This document shows, piece by piece, positions 13,501 to 27,011 of a DNA stretch of 64,000 bases. The notes under the pieces were generated by a model. The model worked only from the letters and a program-made list of their open reading frames with translations. It searched no databases and had not been told where the DNA came from. Origin of the DNA: Anseranas semipalmata (Eukaryota; Chordata; Aves; Anseriformes; Anseranatidae); NCBI GenBank assembly GCA_013399115.1, contig VXAA01005665.1, positions 1,260,288 through 1,324,287 on the forward strand, in the 5' to 3' direction. Within the stretch, counting starts at the first letter, position 1; each line of letters starts with the position of its first letter. A program made the translations under genes and the position numbers.

Positions 13501-15967
13501 CAAACAAGCTATTATACTTCTCTTTGTAAGAGTTCAGAGGTCATCATTTATACATCAGCCTTATTAATCCTGAAATTGAACCAAAACCTAACTTCTAACT
13601 TCAGATACTGGTCAAAAATAGCTGTGGATGATTTATTTTGTTAGTGAATCTACTAAATCTCTTGGAATTTTCAGATATGATTATCATGAGAATGAATGCT
13701 TTTCCTTTTCTGCCATAAGCAGAAAAGGTGTTCTTTATTTAATTTTTAATTAATTGACCGTTGTCAATAAAATGATTCTTTCATCAATATCTTATTTTTG
13801 AAGACCTCAGTTTTATCCTCTGATATTTCATTAACATTAGCTACTGTCTTTGTATTGCGTGTATCTTACTGAAAGGTGTGCATTTAGTTTTGGATCTATA
13901 TAAAAATACAGGTAAAATATAGAAATAAATGTACATAGCACTGAAAAAGGTCTTTGTTTAGATTGTGGCAATAAGTACATGCTGACCACTAGCCATTCAG
14001 GAATGTGAACTAATCCTGTCTGTATTCCACAGCTAGTCTTTCAGCAATCAGAAACAAAAGGATATAACAGCAGCAGAGCTGCACTGTATTGGAAGCATTA
14101 TTTACATACTTAGTAGGGCAAAAGTGTTGGAAAGAATGGGGCCTGCGAAAGTAGCAGTGTGTTATTCAGTCTAAACTTTATAGATGGTAGCTTTTTTCAG
14201 GCCTATACCGAAATCTTAAGAAGTTTTCATCAATTTTACATGGCTTTAAACATATATTGCAATTTCAAGTTAATGGAATTAGTTTGTGACTACATCATCG
14301 CAGAGTGTGTCATTAGCATAGGTGTCTTCCTGTGATCTGCCATTTGTGTCTTCTGGACAAATGTCATTAGCCAAGCTGTAGGTGCTAGCCCAATCCTGCA
14401 AAATCTTGCACGGACACTTGGTGCACATTATGAGCAATCCCACAGAAATTAGTGAAGCTACATCTGTGTTTGAAGTCTTTGAGAGATGAGGACCATGTTT
14501 AACACTAGGGATAAGCTCCTTTCTTTCAGCTTCATCTAAGAAAGTTTGCTTGGACCATTGTGGAGCAGGCACAGCAACATAATCATGCCCATATATTCCA
14601 TTCATTTGATTTGATTTTTTTTTTTTTTTTTTACTTATCCTTTACATACCGAGACAAGTAGAACATGAGTTTTTTTCATTTGTTTTTCTTGGCACTCAGT
14701 CTGTATTATTACAGATAAATATTTCTCATGATAAGTTTACAGCATTTATATTGTTATGCACTTATCGAGCATTTACCCCATTTGCTTATTTTATGTAACA
14801 CTTCACAACTTTGGAAAGGTGCGAATTTTAAGATAAGACCCAATTTCTGTCTGAAGTGTCCAGAAAAAGCACTTGAAAGTAAGAAAAAGTAATGGGACTT
14901 CAAATTCGTATTTGTTTTCGGAATGCATATCTGAACATCTGCAGTACCATAGTAAATAATGCTAAATATTACTGACGCTAGGCAGCAGTACTATAACTTC
15001 ATTTTTATGTCAGAAATTTAACATAAAGTAAATTAAAAATATGTACTCATGTGCTGAACAGTCCCCATTCCCATTTCACAGATCATTTATGTATCAAGAG
15101 TACATAAGAAAAATACATGATTACCTGTCAATTCACATAGCCTTTGAAATCACTATTACAAACTGAAAGGTTCATCATTTTTAGTGCAGGAGTATTTACA
15201 GGCATCTATTAGACATTGTCCATATTTCTCCTTCATATACAGAGGGGATAATCCCCCCTACCTTTCCTGCCCAGTCCTGCTATTTTTGCAATCCACTTGT
15301 AAGACACCTTGAGAAATTTCAACAGTGTGAACAACACAAAAGATTGCCATTTGTTACCTGAAGTGGTCCTAATTATTTCAGTACCAAAAAACAAGTCATA
15401 GGGCCCTCCTGTGTTGCTGATGTGGTCATTTGACCGTGCTGTGCACTTTGTCATGCTTTGTCTTGCACTTTGCCTGGGAGAGAAAGGACAAGTGCTAAGC
15501 AGAGCGGGGAGGAGGGAGAGCTAGATGGGGCTGTGCAGGGGAGAGGCTGCTAAACCAGAAGGCCTGGCTGTTGTCGGCATGGGACTTGTAACTAACTTAG
15601 GCATTTTGTAGAATAACAACGTGCAGTTGCAAAAACCATATAGTGAAAGTAATGCAATTAATAAATGCAAGCACAACTTGTTCTAGAAAACCACCTCAGC
15701 TGTACACACCTGTACAATGAATGTGAGGTTTGAGTTAGGTGCTGATAATACTCTGTGAGGAGGTGTTGGAGGCATTGTAGCCCGTTCTTTGAAAATGTGT
15801 CAGGATTCAGTGACCGTGCTGTGAGGCAAGTAGAATGGGGGCACAGGAGGAGAGGCACAGAAAGACAAACAGCAATCATTACCTCGTCGTTGCATCAATC
15901 TGGGGTGTGCCTTAAGTAGCTCGTCTTACGGTGTGCTTTATATGCTTAATGCTGCACCTCTGCAACT
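10581..15967. other. non-coding stretch, presumed CADM2 intron
   Basis: AT-rich, with A- or T-runs at about 11201-11215, 13409-13425 and 14617-14632. Open frames reach 123 codons (minus strand, 11635-12006), a length not surprising here, and have no domain signature. No splice-flanked exon with Ig or stalk coding was seen. Confidence 0.55.
10861..10895. repeat. (AAAAT)n microsatellite
   Basis: A run of A with T at 10869, 10875, 10880, 10885 and 10890, so period 5 over four intervals plus one of 6. Confidence 0.9.
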
Positions 15968-16341
15968 GAAATACTGCATGAAGTTCTGGTTATCCGGCGT
16001 CAAAAAGATCCGATAGAATGAGAAAGAGAAATTGAGAAGGATGACTGGTGTTTGAAAATGGTTGCTGTGTTAAGAGAGTTTAAACAGACTAGCGGTCTTC
16101 AGCTGGGAAACGAGATAGGTGGAAGGGGAGATGGTAGAGGTTCATAAATTAGAAATGACATGAAAAAAGTGAATGATGTGAATACAGTCACCAATGCAGA
16201 AAGTTTCTAGACCATGGAGTCAGAAAAACGGGTGGGTGAACAAGGAGAACTTCATGTATTGTATTTTTCATCTGGATACAAAGGAAATTAGGCTAGATGG
16301 TGTTGTTTTCCGATCTACTACAGCCATTCTTATGTTCTAAG
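15968..16341 (+). mobile_element. old CR1 LINE fragment, 3' end, plus strand
   Basis: Plus-strand text follows the CR1 ORF2 C-terminal region in order: ACTGCATGAAGTTCTGGTTA, then GAGAAGGATGACTGG, then a run corresponding to the F-S-L-E-K-R segment (CTTCAGCTGGGAAACGAGAT), then GATGGTAGAGGTTCATAA. It ends with the standard 3' tail GGCTAGATGG...CCATTCTTATGTTCTAA at 16341. Stops and small indels break the frame, so this is a dead relic. Confidence 0.72.
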
Positions 16342-18412
16342 ATTTTTCTGCACAGGAAAATAATTGCAAACCTCATATTGATCATCATTTAAATGAACAA
16401 AAGCATAACAATCACAAATCATAGCTTTAATTATTTTTGAAAATATCTGTTAAATCAAACTGGGTCTGTATAACTATTAGGCTATTCACTAAGATATCCT
16501 TTGACTATAAGGCTATTCTTGGTTGCACTGTGAGGAAAAGTAAATTGGAACATATTCATTTTAAAACCACGTATAGAAATATTGAAAATTACAAGATGGC
16601 TAAACCACAACTGTAATAACCCTCTACCCTACTCCAATTTAGTCAAGCTAAATCTTCTCACGGTATAATTTGCTAGTAAAACCTTAGTGATGTAAAAACC
16701 ATGTGAATATATTACTATCCATATTGGAGTGTACTGTTGACAGCAAACATAGGTAAAGTCCTTTGATGCAATTCTTATGAAATCAGAGTAAGTCAGTGAT
16801 CATTACACAAGTCATCAAAACTTTCAAGAACTACGGTGTCCCTTTTTCTCATAAACTGACCATTCAGAAATTTTATTCACTTGTGATTGTTTTAGAAGAG
16901 GCTTCCTTTCATTTTTTGGCAAAATGAGGTTTAGCAAGGAGTAACAAAGTCTGCTGGAGAAACTCTTCATGCAACATGAGAACGTTTTTGTTTCCCTGCC
17001 CTCTGTGGGTCTAGCTGTGCCTGCAAAATGTGTCTGTGATTTCAGCGCATTGTTTGTTGGGAATTCCAAACAAAAACCATTGCTTTCATGGTCTGAGAAA
17101 AGAAAAAGCAGTTATAGTTTCAATTGGAGTCTGTCTGGCTATAAAGTAGTAAAGCCAGATTGTTTAAGTAGTCTGTAATGTTTTGAAGGATTACTGTTAC
17201 ATAGTTACATTTATCTACCTGTGTAGAATTTAAAGACTAGGACAGGGTTGACTCTGAAGGCTTTTGAAAAACAGCAAATACGGGTACTCTTTGCCACTGA
17301 AAATGATTTTTTAAAGGTGCCGTGTATTTTAATTAGGCCTCAACCCTGAAAAGATAAAAGCAAATGGGCAACTTATTATGCATGTATTTGTATAACAGTA
17401 AAATCTTTGTGCTTTCCTGAAGGATGCCTTTGAATGAAGTGTTTTCTTTTACTGTTACAGTTTTTGCATGTTCTTCCCCCTAACTCTAAGATTTTATTTG
17501 TAAGCCCAATAAAAGTCTAATCATTGTGAAAGAGACAGAGATGCTTGAGAGTGCAGCTCAATTCCACCATTACTGCTGTGAGTGATAGTGATGTAACATG
17601 TCTTAACAAAATGAATTACAAATTCAGACCAACTCTTTATTGCCAACTCCTACAGTTTCATTGGAATTATAAAATAATAAAAACCAAGTTAAGAGTTTTC
17701 CTTCTTCCCAATAATGCAAATACAAATTACATATGAAAAAGGCATTTAATCATCCTACTATATAATTTGCTTTGGTAAGAAAAAACAATACAGAGCATAA
17801 CACAGAGCATGCTTGTCAGATTTGACTCTTACTGCTCTAAGGGAAAAAATAATGGTTCTCCATTTGAGATCTGCATGTCTCCAATAGCATGTATGGTTAA
17901 AGAAGTATGTTATGGAGGGCTCAAGGTTGTAAGAGCAGTAATGGATCCACAATTAACCAAATAGTAAGGGAAGCCTGAAAGCCCTGTGTTGTGACATGGT
18001 AGAAATATGGAAATAAAACATATAGAGAGGGTTGCAAATTCAAGTGTAGTACAAATGAGGGTAGATTTAAATATTTATATAAGTGCATTGTGAGTAATTT
18101 ATACATGTGCGTTGTCTTTCCCACCCAAAATCTCCATGTTTCTATATTCAGAAGTTACAAAATCCACAAATCAAGCTGTAAAAAATGGCATCTTATAAAA
18201 TCGATAAAATCAAATAATTTATGTTTTTTTTGTGTGTGTGTGTTTTTTTCCTTTGGTTTTGTTTGGTTGGAAAACGGTACTATGTAGTTAGAAACTTTTC
18301 TTTGGCCTTTTTTGGGGGATGTGCATAAAATTCAGGCTGATTTTGTATTCAGAAGCGCTCATCGGAAGACCATGTAACAAAACTATCGTATTACAGAGCT
18401 GCTGTTCACTGA
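16342..18412. other. non-coding stretch, presumed CADM2 intron
   Basis: No gene or repeat family recognised apart from a short (TG)n tract near 18231-18242 flanked by T-runs. Open frames are 81 codons or less. Confidence 0.6.
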
Positions 18413-19500
18413 ATCTTAGAATCATTGAATGGTTTGGGTTGGAAGGGACCTTAAAGATAACCTAGTTCCAACCCCCCTGCCATGGGCAGGGACACCTCCC
18501 ACTAGACCAGGTTGCCCAAAGCCCCATCCAGCCTGGCCTTGAACACTTCCAGGGATGGGGCATCCACAGCTTCTCTGGGCAACCTGTTCCAGCGCCTCAC
18601 CACCCTCATAGTAAATAATTTCTTCCGAATATCTAATCTAAACCTACCCTCTTTTAGTTTAAAGCCATTACTCCTTGTCCTATCACTATACTCCCTGATA
18701 GAGAGTCCCTCTCCTGCTTTCCTGTAGGCCCCATATAGGTACTGGAAAGCCGCTATAAGGTCTCCCTGGAGCCTTCTCTTCTCCAGGCTGAACAACCCCA
18801 AATCCCTCAACCTGTCTTCATAGGGTGCTCCAGCCCTCTGATCATCCTTGTGGTCCTCCTCTGGACTTGCTCTAATAGGACCACGTCCTTCTTGTGTTGG
18901 GGGCCCCAGAGCTGAATGCAGTGCTCCAGGTGGGGTCTCACGAGAGCAGAGTAGAGGGGGAGAATCACCTCCCTCGACCTGCTGGTCATGCTTCTTTTCA
19001 TGCAGCCCAGGATATGGTTGGCTTTCTGTGCTGCAAGCGCACATTGCCAGCTCATGTTGAGCTTCTCATCAATCAACACCCCCAAGTCCTTCTCGTCAGG
19101 GCTGCTCTCAATCCCTTCTCCAGCCAGCCTGTATTTGTGCTTGGGATTGCCCCGAGCTAGGTGCAGGACCTTGCACTTGGCCTTGTCGAACTTCATGAGG
19201 TTCACACAGGCCCACCTCTCAAGTCTGTCCAGGTCCCTCTGGATGGCATCCCTTCCCTCCAGAGTGTCAACCACACCATACAGCTTGGTGTTGTTGGCAG
19301 ACTTGCTGAGGGTGCACTCGGTCCCACTGTCCATGTCACCGACAAAGATGTTAAATAGCGCCAGTCACAATACTGACCCCTGAGAAACACCACTTGTCAC
19401 TGGTCTCCACTTGCACATTGAGCTGTTGACTGCAACATTTGAGTGCAACCATCCAGCCAATTCCTCACCCTTCTGAAAGTTGCAGAAATCACATAGAAAG
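18413..19500 (-). mobile_element. 5'-truncated CR1 LINE, minus strand
   Basis: The 3' end lies at low coordinates (minus strand ends AACCCAAACCATTCAATGAT), the classic CR1 3' terminus preceded by GGTCCCTTCC. Reading upstream on the minus strand gives the 3' UTR, the ORF2 C-terminus and part of the reverse transcriptase domain, then the similarity fades near 19.5 kb. CR1 copies are usually 5'-truncated like this. It is the best preserved LINE in the window, younger-looking than the fragments at 8.1, 16.0 and 27.0 kb. Confidence 0.92.
18502..19490 (-). pseudogene. CR1 ORF2 C-terminal remnant (reverse transcriptase), frameshifted
   Basis: Two overlapping minus-strand frames carry consecutive parts of CR1 ORF2. 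The upstream one (19334 to 18807) includes the RT region [40 protein letters not shown] and ends RMIRGLEHP. The downstream one (to 18502) has [40 protein letters not shown] and [14 protein letters not shown]. They are joined by a frameshift near 18820-18840, and another disruption lies near 19.42 kb upstream of the SGVSQGSV segment. The catalytic box normally written FADD reads SANN here, so both aspartates are lost. In the genome this remnant is inactive; it is not part of the host gene. Confidence 0.9.
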
Positions 19501-19755
19501 GTGGTGGCGTTCAGACCTGAGGTGCATTCACAAAGATTTTACAGCTTATTGCCTCTGAGGACTGAGTACTTGAAATTGGTACCCAGGTCAAGCTGTATTC
19601 CGGTACTTTCCACAGAAAGAAAGGAGAGGCATGTTCCTCTCTAGGTACCAAGCTGTACCCTCTACTACAGAGCAGCAATTAAGCTATTGCAGTTCTTGTC
19701 ACTTATTAGCTATTTTTCTATTTTTGCTTTTGCTGAAATACTGAATATTAAGCTC

Positions 19756-19797
19756 TAGCTGTTAAGAAGATACATATAGCTGCTAAGAAGATACATA
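19756..19797. repeat. 21-nt tandem duplication, two copies
   Basis: Units TAGCTGTTAAGAAGATACAT(A) and TAGCTGCTAAGAAGATACAT(A) lie at 19756-19776 and 19777-19797 with one T/C difference. Confidence 0.85.
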
Positions 19798-20840
19798 TCC
19801 TGCTCAGTCTACCCTACTCCATCTGATACCTGTGCAGGAGAAAGTACAGTTAATTCACATGCAGTCGTGAATTGGGAACAGTGGCCTTTCGGTCTGAAAA
19901 TTTTAAAGCAGATGAATTTTACTCTCTTTGGTCAGTACTCTCCTGTTTATGAGTGAGTGAAGAATTGCAACAACTGGAGTGGCGTCATCAGGTAGAAGTT
20001 AATGATCTGTGTAGACGTTTTCATCAGAATGACCTGTTTCTACAAACCCTGAGCAAGCTCCTTGCTTCTACACATCACTGAAGGTTGTCAAATAACAGTA
20101 GCTTATAGTGCCCAAGCCCTGTGAGTGTAAGCTAGTAACTCCATGTATTAAATATTGTGCATGGTACATTGAATAGGTGGGGGAATATTCAGGGTTGGTT
20201 TGTTCTGGAGGGCTGGGGTGGGTGGCCAAGGAAGGTATTGAGTTGATTCCTGGCCCATTTATTAGGTATGTCCTAATTATGTCTTCTTTTGCTAACGAAA
20301 AAAAAAAGTGATACTGCAGATTAATACAGTGCTATGACTGGAATAATGCATAAGATGCTTTAAGTATGTTAAGGAGTATAAGGTGAACATATAACAGCAC
20401 TTCTACTCCACTAGGTAGTGCAGAGAAAACTCTACCCCACATGTATATGCAACCAATTGAACCAAGTATGTGCTCTGAAAGCATATTTTTGTTTGCAATA
20501 GGGATGTTAAAGTTTCATTTCAGCAGTCTCTTTTCTGCTTCAGGCAGAAATTGGAATCCTGGCTTGGTACCAGCAACTTGAAAAGAATTTGATGCCTATA
20601 CAAATATACATAATGGCAGTCTTAATCATTAGGAATTATGTTATTTTTCTGTTTCTCCAGTAATGCTTCATAATGAACCAAAATGAGCTAGATGGTTCAC
20701 TAGTAGTTTGAATACTAATTAATGGAGACCTTCAGCAGCTTGTGACCACTTCTAATGCTTCTAATTTCTGTCTGTTTATATTTTTGTTTATCAGTGAGTC
20801 TTGTGTTGTAGAAAGCCCCAGCATAACAGAGGAATCTTAA

Positions 20841-20866
20841 TTTCTCTCTCTTTCTCTCTCTCTTTT
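20841..20866. repeat. (TC)n-rich pyrimidine tract
   Basis: An uninterrupted pyrimidine run made of TTTCTCTCTC repeated. It is followed by TTTTAAAG, so it resembles a splice polypyrimidine tract without an exon that I can recognise after it. Confidence 0.8.
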
Positions 20867-23800
20867 AAAGTCAAGCTTCCAAATCTACAGTAAAGTCTTC
20901 CTGCTCAGACATCAGTGCAACTCAGAGTATGCCAACAGGGTTTTCATCTCCCTGAAGTAGGGATTCAGAATATTAAGCAGTTCAGAGTAGGATTTACAAG
21001 GATTTTACCTGCCTAGCTGCCCCATCATTTTCTCACTTTTTTTCTTCAGTTTTGCTTCAATGGACAGAAAATTAGGTTCTTTGAAAACAAAAGGAATTCA
21101 GGAACAACAAAGCAACCAACTAATTGGGAAAAAAAGGAACAAAAAAAAAAAAGGGAAAAAAATCCTAAAGTATGTATTGTTTGCCGTCTGGTTTTTGATA
21201 ATCATACAACAGTGAATAGAGCATTGGCTAGTATTCTGGCTTGAAATCTGGTTTTGCTAGTTGAAGTTTCCTGCTGACTTAATATGGACAGAGTTTTGCC
21301 ATTGTAGCTGTTCCCATCCTTAGTCCTCTCCAGGAAGATGTCACTTCGTGTCTCTGAGTCCCATTTTTAATAACATTCAATAATTGGGAAAACACACCAG
21401 ATACGAAGCAGAACCTATAAGCTCGGTTGTGCCATGGCTGTTTTCAGTTATTACCGATGAACAGGGCAAAGCTCAGCGCTGGTTCCCTACTCGGAGGAGG
21501 CAGCACTCGCAGTGTGGGGAAGGGACCCAGCATTTTGCATACCAAGGAAACAGGAACATTTCCTAAAGCTCAGTCTCTCCTTTTGTAATGTACATGTGAA
21601 AAACCAAATATGCACAGGAATGTACAAGCAGGTATTTTATTTCTCTGTTGGTATGCTTCTTTTTTTTTAATTCTTAAGCATAGAAATGGGCAGTAGTGCA
21701 ATCCAGAGAAAGATGTATCTTATTGCCTAGCACTATTTAAAGAATTACTTATAATTTCTTTTAAATGATGTGTAAAGAGACAGAATGTGGAGAAAGCAAG
21801 CACAAGATCAGATTATAACACTAATTCTGACTTCCCTCAGTGATGGAGAGAAATATATATGAAAGAGAACTGATACTCCTACTCCTGCTACTAGGAATAA
21901 CAGCAATAACTAAGAAAAGATCACGCTCATTTTTATTCATTATTCTTTCAAGGAACCTCTGAAAATCTGCTTTTCCTTTTCCCATGCCAACTACCTGCAG
22001 AGGACAAATGTATCTGATACTTTTTCTTGGTGATGGTAGTTTTCATCCAAAGGCACAATAACTCTTTCCACTGAATTTTAGAGCATTCTGTTCTGAAGGA
22101 AGTACCACAAATCAGAGAGTATGGATGTATTTCTGTGGTTCAACGTTGTCTAAGAACAAAGTGAATGAAATGGGAAAAATGGAAGGAAAGAGCTTTGTGA
22201 ACGTAGGGCAGATCCTTTTCTCCCTTTCCCAGTCTTTCCAATCTATTCTGTTTCTTAAAAATTTCTTAAAATATTTTATCTATTTCCTTGTATATAAACA
22301 CATAATGCTGTAAAGAAAAACATGCCTTTGCTTTTTCTAAAATTTCCACAGCCAGCGTAACATGTTTTTCCTTATAATAGATTTCCAAGTTTGTTTAAAA
22401 TGTTTCACGAGGCGTAACCTATTGATATGAGTCATCTAGTTTTCAGGGTGTTCTGGGACTAAAGGGTTCCTGTACAATTTAGGTGTAAAAACACTATTAA
22501 AATGTTAGCACTAAAATAACTCTCCCTAAATGTGTTGAAAATGAGGTTTGATTTTTTGATTTAAAAGAACAGTTCAACTTACCATCAATTACACTCAGCT
22601 CATTATGTTTGTTCTGTTATAATTATCAGTCCTTTTATGTCCTAGGTCTTTCTTGTAGCTCTTTGGAAGACTATTTTGGTTTTGATGCACAGCTGCTTGT
22701 TTCACACAGGTTCTACCTCAAAAAGGAAGATCTGATATCAAAATGCTGTTGTCAGCTATGTAAAGCAATCACAGCCACCATTTTTTATGCTTCCTCAGAA
22801 GGCGTATATGAGACATTTCAAAGTGTTGTATGGGAGTGTTTCACAACATTCATTTTGTTCTCTTTAACAGCCCCTGTTAAATTGGTACATTTGATGTGGC
22901 ATGGATCCCTTACACGTTGCCTCTTCTTTGAGGGACAGTACTCTGAAGTTCCTATACTGTGTGCTATTTTACTTTTACTCAAGTAATCCTATCCATATTG
23001 CTGTTGGTGTAAAAAGAGGTGGAGTAATTCAAAGTCAGATTGTTTTCTGTGTTCTTTTCTCTGTGTGAGTCTGTGGACTAAACAGTTATAAAACTTGTCT
23101 GATCTCTCAAAGATCACCCCTCTGTAAAAAAAAAAAATAAATCTGCTGCTTCAGCACAGCCACTAGGGCTGTACCAGCACAAGGGCTGTTCTTCCCAACC
23201 AGGCTACACCTGCTTCCTCAAGTTTGTTTTCTGCGCTGTGGTGCGATGACTAAATTTCATTAAAAATTATGGACTTGACTCAAGAAGTCTCCTTGGTGAG
23301 GATTTCCTTAAATGTACTGCAGGTCAGGAGATAAATATGTGCATGAGATAAATACTTGTTCACTACTTTTTAAAATGGTTTCTGTATTCTTTGCATTAGG
23401 AGGAAACACATCTTTGGCCACCCTGCACACAGAGAAAGTCCCAGAAATAGTCTGTATTGGCCAAGAAACATCTCTGTCTGCCAACAATTAGTAGTAGTTT
23501 CGTTTAAAATATTTAAAAACTTGAAATGTGCATGGAGTCTAATGGGAAAAAGACTGCATCCTCAGATCCTGAAGTAAAGCAAGCATGAAGCACACACGAT
23601 GTTTAACTGTTCATAGTTGTCTCTGACGAGGGGTTCAATCATGACACTATTTATTTTAAGGGTTGACTGGTGTGGTTCTTCGTGGACATGATGGGAAACT
23701 AAAGCCATTGTTTTGTCTGGGCAAGTTTTGTTTCCAGTATGTTTCAGGAAAGGGTGAATAACAATTTCTTTTCTCTGCATCTGTTCTGTGAAATGACAGG

Positions 23801-24257
23801 CATCTCTCAAGGCAAAAAAAAAAAGTCGTAATTTGTCTGATTATCACTGCACAGGTAAATAAAGCTTGAAAGAACAGATGTGTTGTTGCTAGCACAAATT
23901 TAAGCAACACTAGACAATGCAATATACATTTAACTGTGCTTCACAGCTTCTGCAGATTTTCTTTTAATAACTAGAAAATAAATTCTGCAAAAAAGCAGTG
24001 TTTACAAGAAAACTTTCCAAGAAGATTTCACAAGCACTGTTTTCTTATATGTCCTCATAAAAATGTTAACAGTATATAAAATTAGTCAATGAACTATAAA
24101 TTCCTGTTAGAAGATGCTAAAAATGAATTGTTTAAACTGAATAATTGTGAACACGACTAATGTACCCTATCAACTAAATGCAAATATGCCTAAAAACATC
24201 ATGTTCTAATCAACTGCTGTGCAAAAATACCCCACCTCTGAAGAGACACGGGAGGTA

Positions 24258-24274
24258 TAGATAGATAGATAGAT
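24258..24274. repeat. (ATAG)n microsatellite
   Basis: About four copies of ATAG, followed by a T-run. Confidence 0.85.
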
Positions 24275-27011
24275 TTATTTTTTTTTTAATTGAGCCTCTG
24301 TATTTGATTGATCATATAGTCAGGAATCAAACTGATCATTACAGAAAGTTGCAGAACATTTTAATGACACCGTGTCATTCATATATGACGTATTCAAATA
24401 TGACATTCCAGTTTATTCATAGAAAAGGCATTGTTGATGACCTACCCAGTTGATGGTAGTTTGTATCTTGTTAGGAGTGCTGGAACATTTTGATCTTGCC
24501 CAAGGCCAAATCATACCACTGCTGGTCCGCATGCAGTTGCTTATGCATGAAAGAAAGATGAGATAAAGGAGGTGTCACTGCATCCATCTTATGAGTTATT
24601 TGCCCAGGACCAATTTGCCTTTTTAAGGACACTAAGTCAACAGCGGACCAGGCCAAAGAAGAGACAATCTGATACTTGGTACTTGATGTTAGGCAGTCAG
24701 CTAAAGAAGAGGAGGTCAGTGCTGAATTAGGCATATCAAACTGTTCTTTGGGTGTGATAACTCGTGTGTTCACTCTACCTGTGCTTCAAACGAGTTGCAT
24801 TCAAAAGTGGCATTTTCCTAAATGCAAACCCTATCTCTCAGATAAGATGCCTGTTGCCTTCTGGGGACTTGACTTCATTTCTGTCTCATAGTGCAAAGGT
24901 GGTCATGGCCGTAGTGTGTAATTTTGCTGTGGTGATGCCCTTATGGTTTGCAGAGGGTTTCACGTGCTTTCATGTGTGCCAGAATTGTATTTATTGTAAT
25001 ATTCCCTGTTAATCTTAACAGCCCCAGTGAAACATGATGATTCTGCTCCTCTTCATGTTGCATCTTGAATAAAATTGTCTGTAGCTAGTGCAATTTGATT
25101 TGAATTCAGTGTTTTCAAGTGTGTATTTAACATTCTTGAAGTAAAACAAATCAATTGCGCCCTGAGGCAGCTTAGGACTAGAGACACCTACTTTGTGAAT
25201 TTAAAACAACTTTATGGCAGAGGCAGGTACCTAGATGATCAGTTCAGCCAAAACAGTGGTGCCTCTAGGCATGCACAGTACAGCACATTAGTTATTCAAG
25301 GATGTATTTGTCAGGGACACATTTGTCTCACTGTCCTTCAAATGGCTTAAATCACACTTCTGTGAACATATTTCAAGACTGTTGCTCAAATTTGTCCTAA
25401 GATGCTTTAAAGATATTTAAATATGCGTTTGGATCTCATCCTGAGTACACAGTAACATCGAACAGAAAAAATGCAAGCAGTCTCATGGAACTTACTATTG
25501 GGACAAGGAGAACTTCTGCTTAATTTACAAAGCAGTAAGTAGCAGGAAATAGCGACAACACAGTAGCAAAGCCGTAACAGGGTTTATGCAGCTGCTTGTT
25601 GCACTGAGAAACTGCTTTTAAATTACAGTTTTGATGAGGCTGTGTATGAGCATCTTTCATGGAAAGTAACACTGGCGAAGGATGGTGCTAGAGCTGTGGA
25701 GGGCAGGAGACCCAGAAAACTCTGTGGAAACACACAGCTAAATATAGTTGGGATACTCTATCATTGGCAGATTTTCTGAGAACTTTTCCTCTCCCGGAGT
25801 CACATTACCAAAGAGGAGGGGACTGAGGAGAGCAGGAGGAAAAGATAAATGCCACAGAATCTGGGGACATTTGGGGAGTGGGGAAGTTTCAAATTAGAAT
25901 TTTTGCAGTAGGATTTTATCTCCCCAGGTTTCTGGAGAAGTTTTGGACCGTGTATGTAGTTGTCATATTTGATGAGGGTTATTAGATGAGGGCTTCGGTG
26001 TGGTAGCCCCGTCAGAATCCCTGCTACGTTTGTGGCCTACGGTGTACTTTGAAAGATGCATGCTCACTGTTATTACATGGAGATAAGCTGCAGTATATTT
26101 TTATCTGTGAAATGTTTTGTGCATTGAATATCAAGTCTGACAGGCTGAAAAGCAATTTTTGTGGTTGCTGGTTCTTACCCCCTACTATTACAGAGAAACA
26201 ACACCATCCAGAGTTTTACTTGCATAACGATTTCTCTAGTGAGTAAAGAGATGCAACGAGATTTCAAATGAGTTGACCTTGCTATAAATAAACCTAGCTA
26301 TACCTGGGAAAAACAGAATTACACTAGTTTTCTCAAGCTGGCCATAAAACTGAAATCCTCAAACTGAAAATACTGCAATTGCCACAGAAAGCTGAAATGT
26401 CAGCTCATTCCTTTGCAAATCTAACCTCTCGGTAATTGTAAACATAATTTGATGGAAAGACCATTGGAACAATTTGGTGATCTTTGACAATCATATTATG
26501 TATAATGCTTTGTAAAACATTATCTGAAATAATCTAGTATGGAATATTTTTTTCAGGAAGACTGCTGTAACCCTGTTTTTCAGATAAAGAATAAATTTTA
26601 TTTCAAGAAAAGTAAATTATTAGAGGAAGACAAGGCCCTTGATATCACATAAGGATTTTTTTTTTTCCTGCCAACATAGAGCTCCTTTCTGTGGTATCAT
26701 TTCTAAGGGTTTATGTGAACCTCTGCTCCTTGATTCAAGTGTGTCCATTACTAGAAGGCAGGAGAAAAGTAATTGGAGAGCCTCTTGAATTTCTGACAGT
26801 ATGGATATAACAGTGATGGCAACAATTTAAGACAACACAGAAAGAACAGAACATCTTAAAGCAATAGTACAATCTTAGCATCCATCTGCAGGTTGCTGGT
26901 TTAATATTAACTCTGTGTTCATATTAAGATGCAGAAATAGAGAAAGCCTCTTTATCTATTTTTTGGTATTTTTTCATGTATTCTTAGTTTTGGTGGCTTA
27001 TCACCCATTTC

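Larger units (their letters stand above)
19501..27011. other. non-coding stretch, presumed CADM2 intron
   Basis: AT-rich. The longest open frames are 125 codons on the plus strand (22609-22986) and 100 codons on the minus strand (24471-24773). I recognise neither. No Ig, stalk or other exon candidates with convincing splice sites were seen. Confidence 0.55.

Noticed and set aside
15060..15110. CATTCCCATTTCACAGATCA as a MIR fragment
   Set aside because: The single word resembles MIR but the following GAGG/CTGAGGC part is absent.
18848..19383. Plus-strand frames of 65-131 codons
   Set aside because: These are antisense shadows of the CR1 ORF2 remnant on the minus strand.
22609..22986. 125-codon plus-strand frame as a gene
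   Set aside because: Cys/Phe/Leu-rich translation without domain, typical of T-rich chance frames, and no splice context or Kozak evidence.
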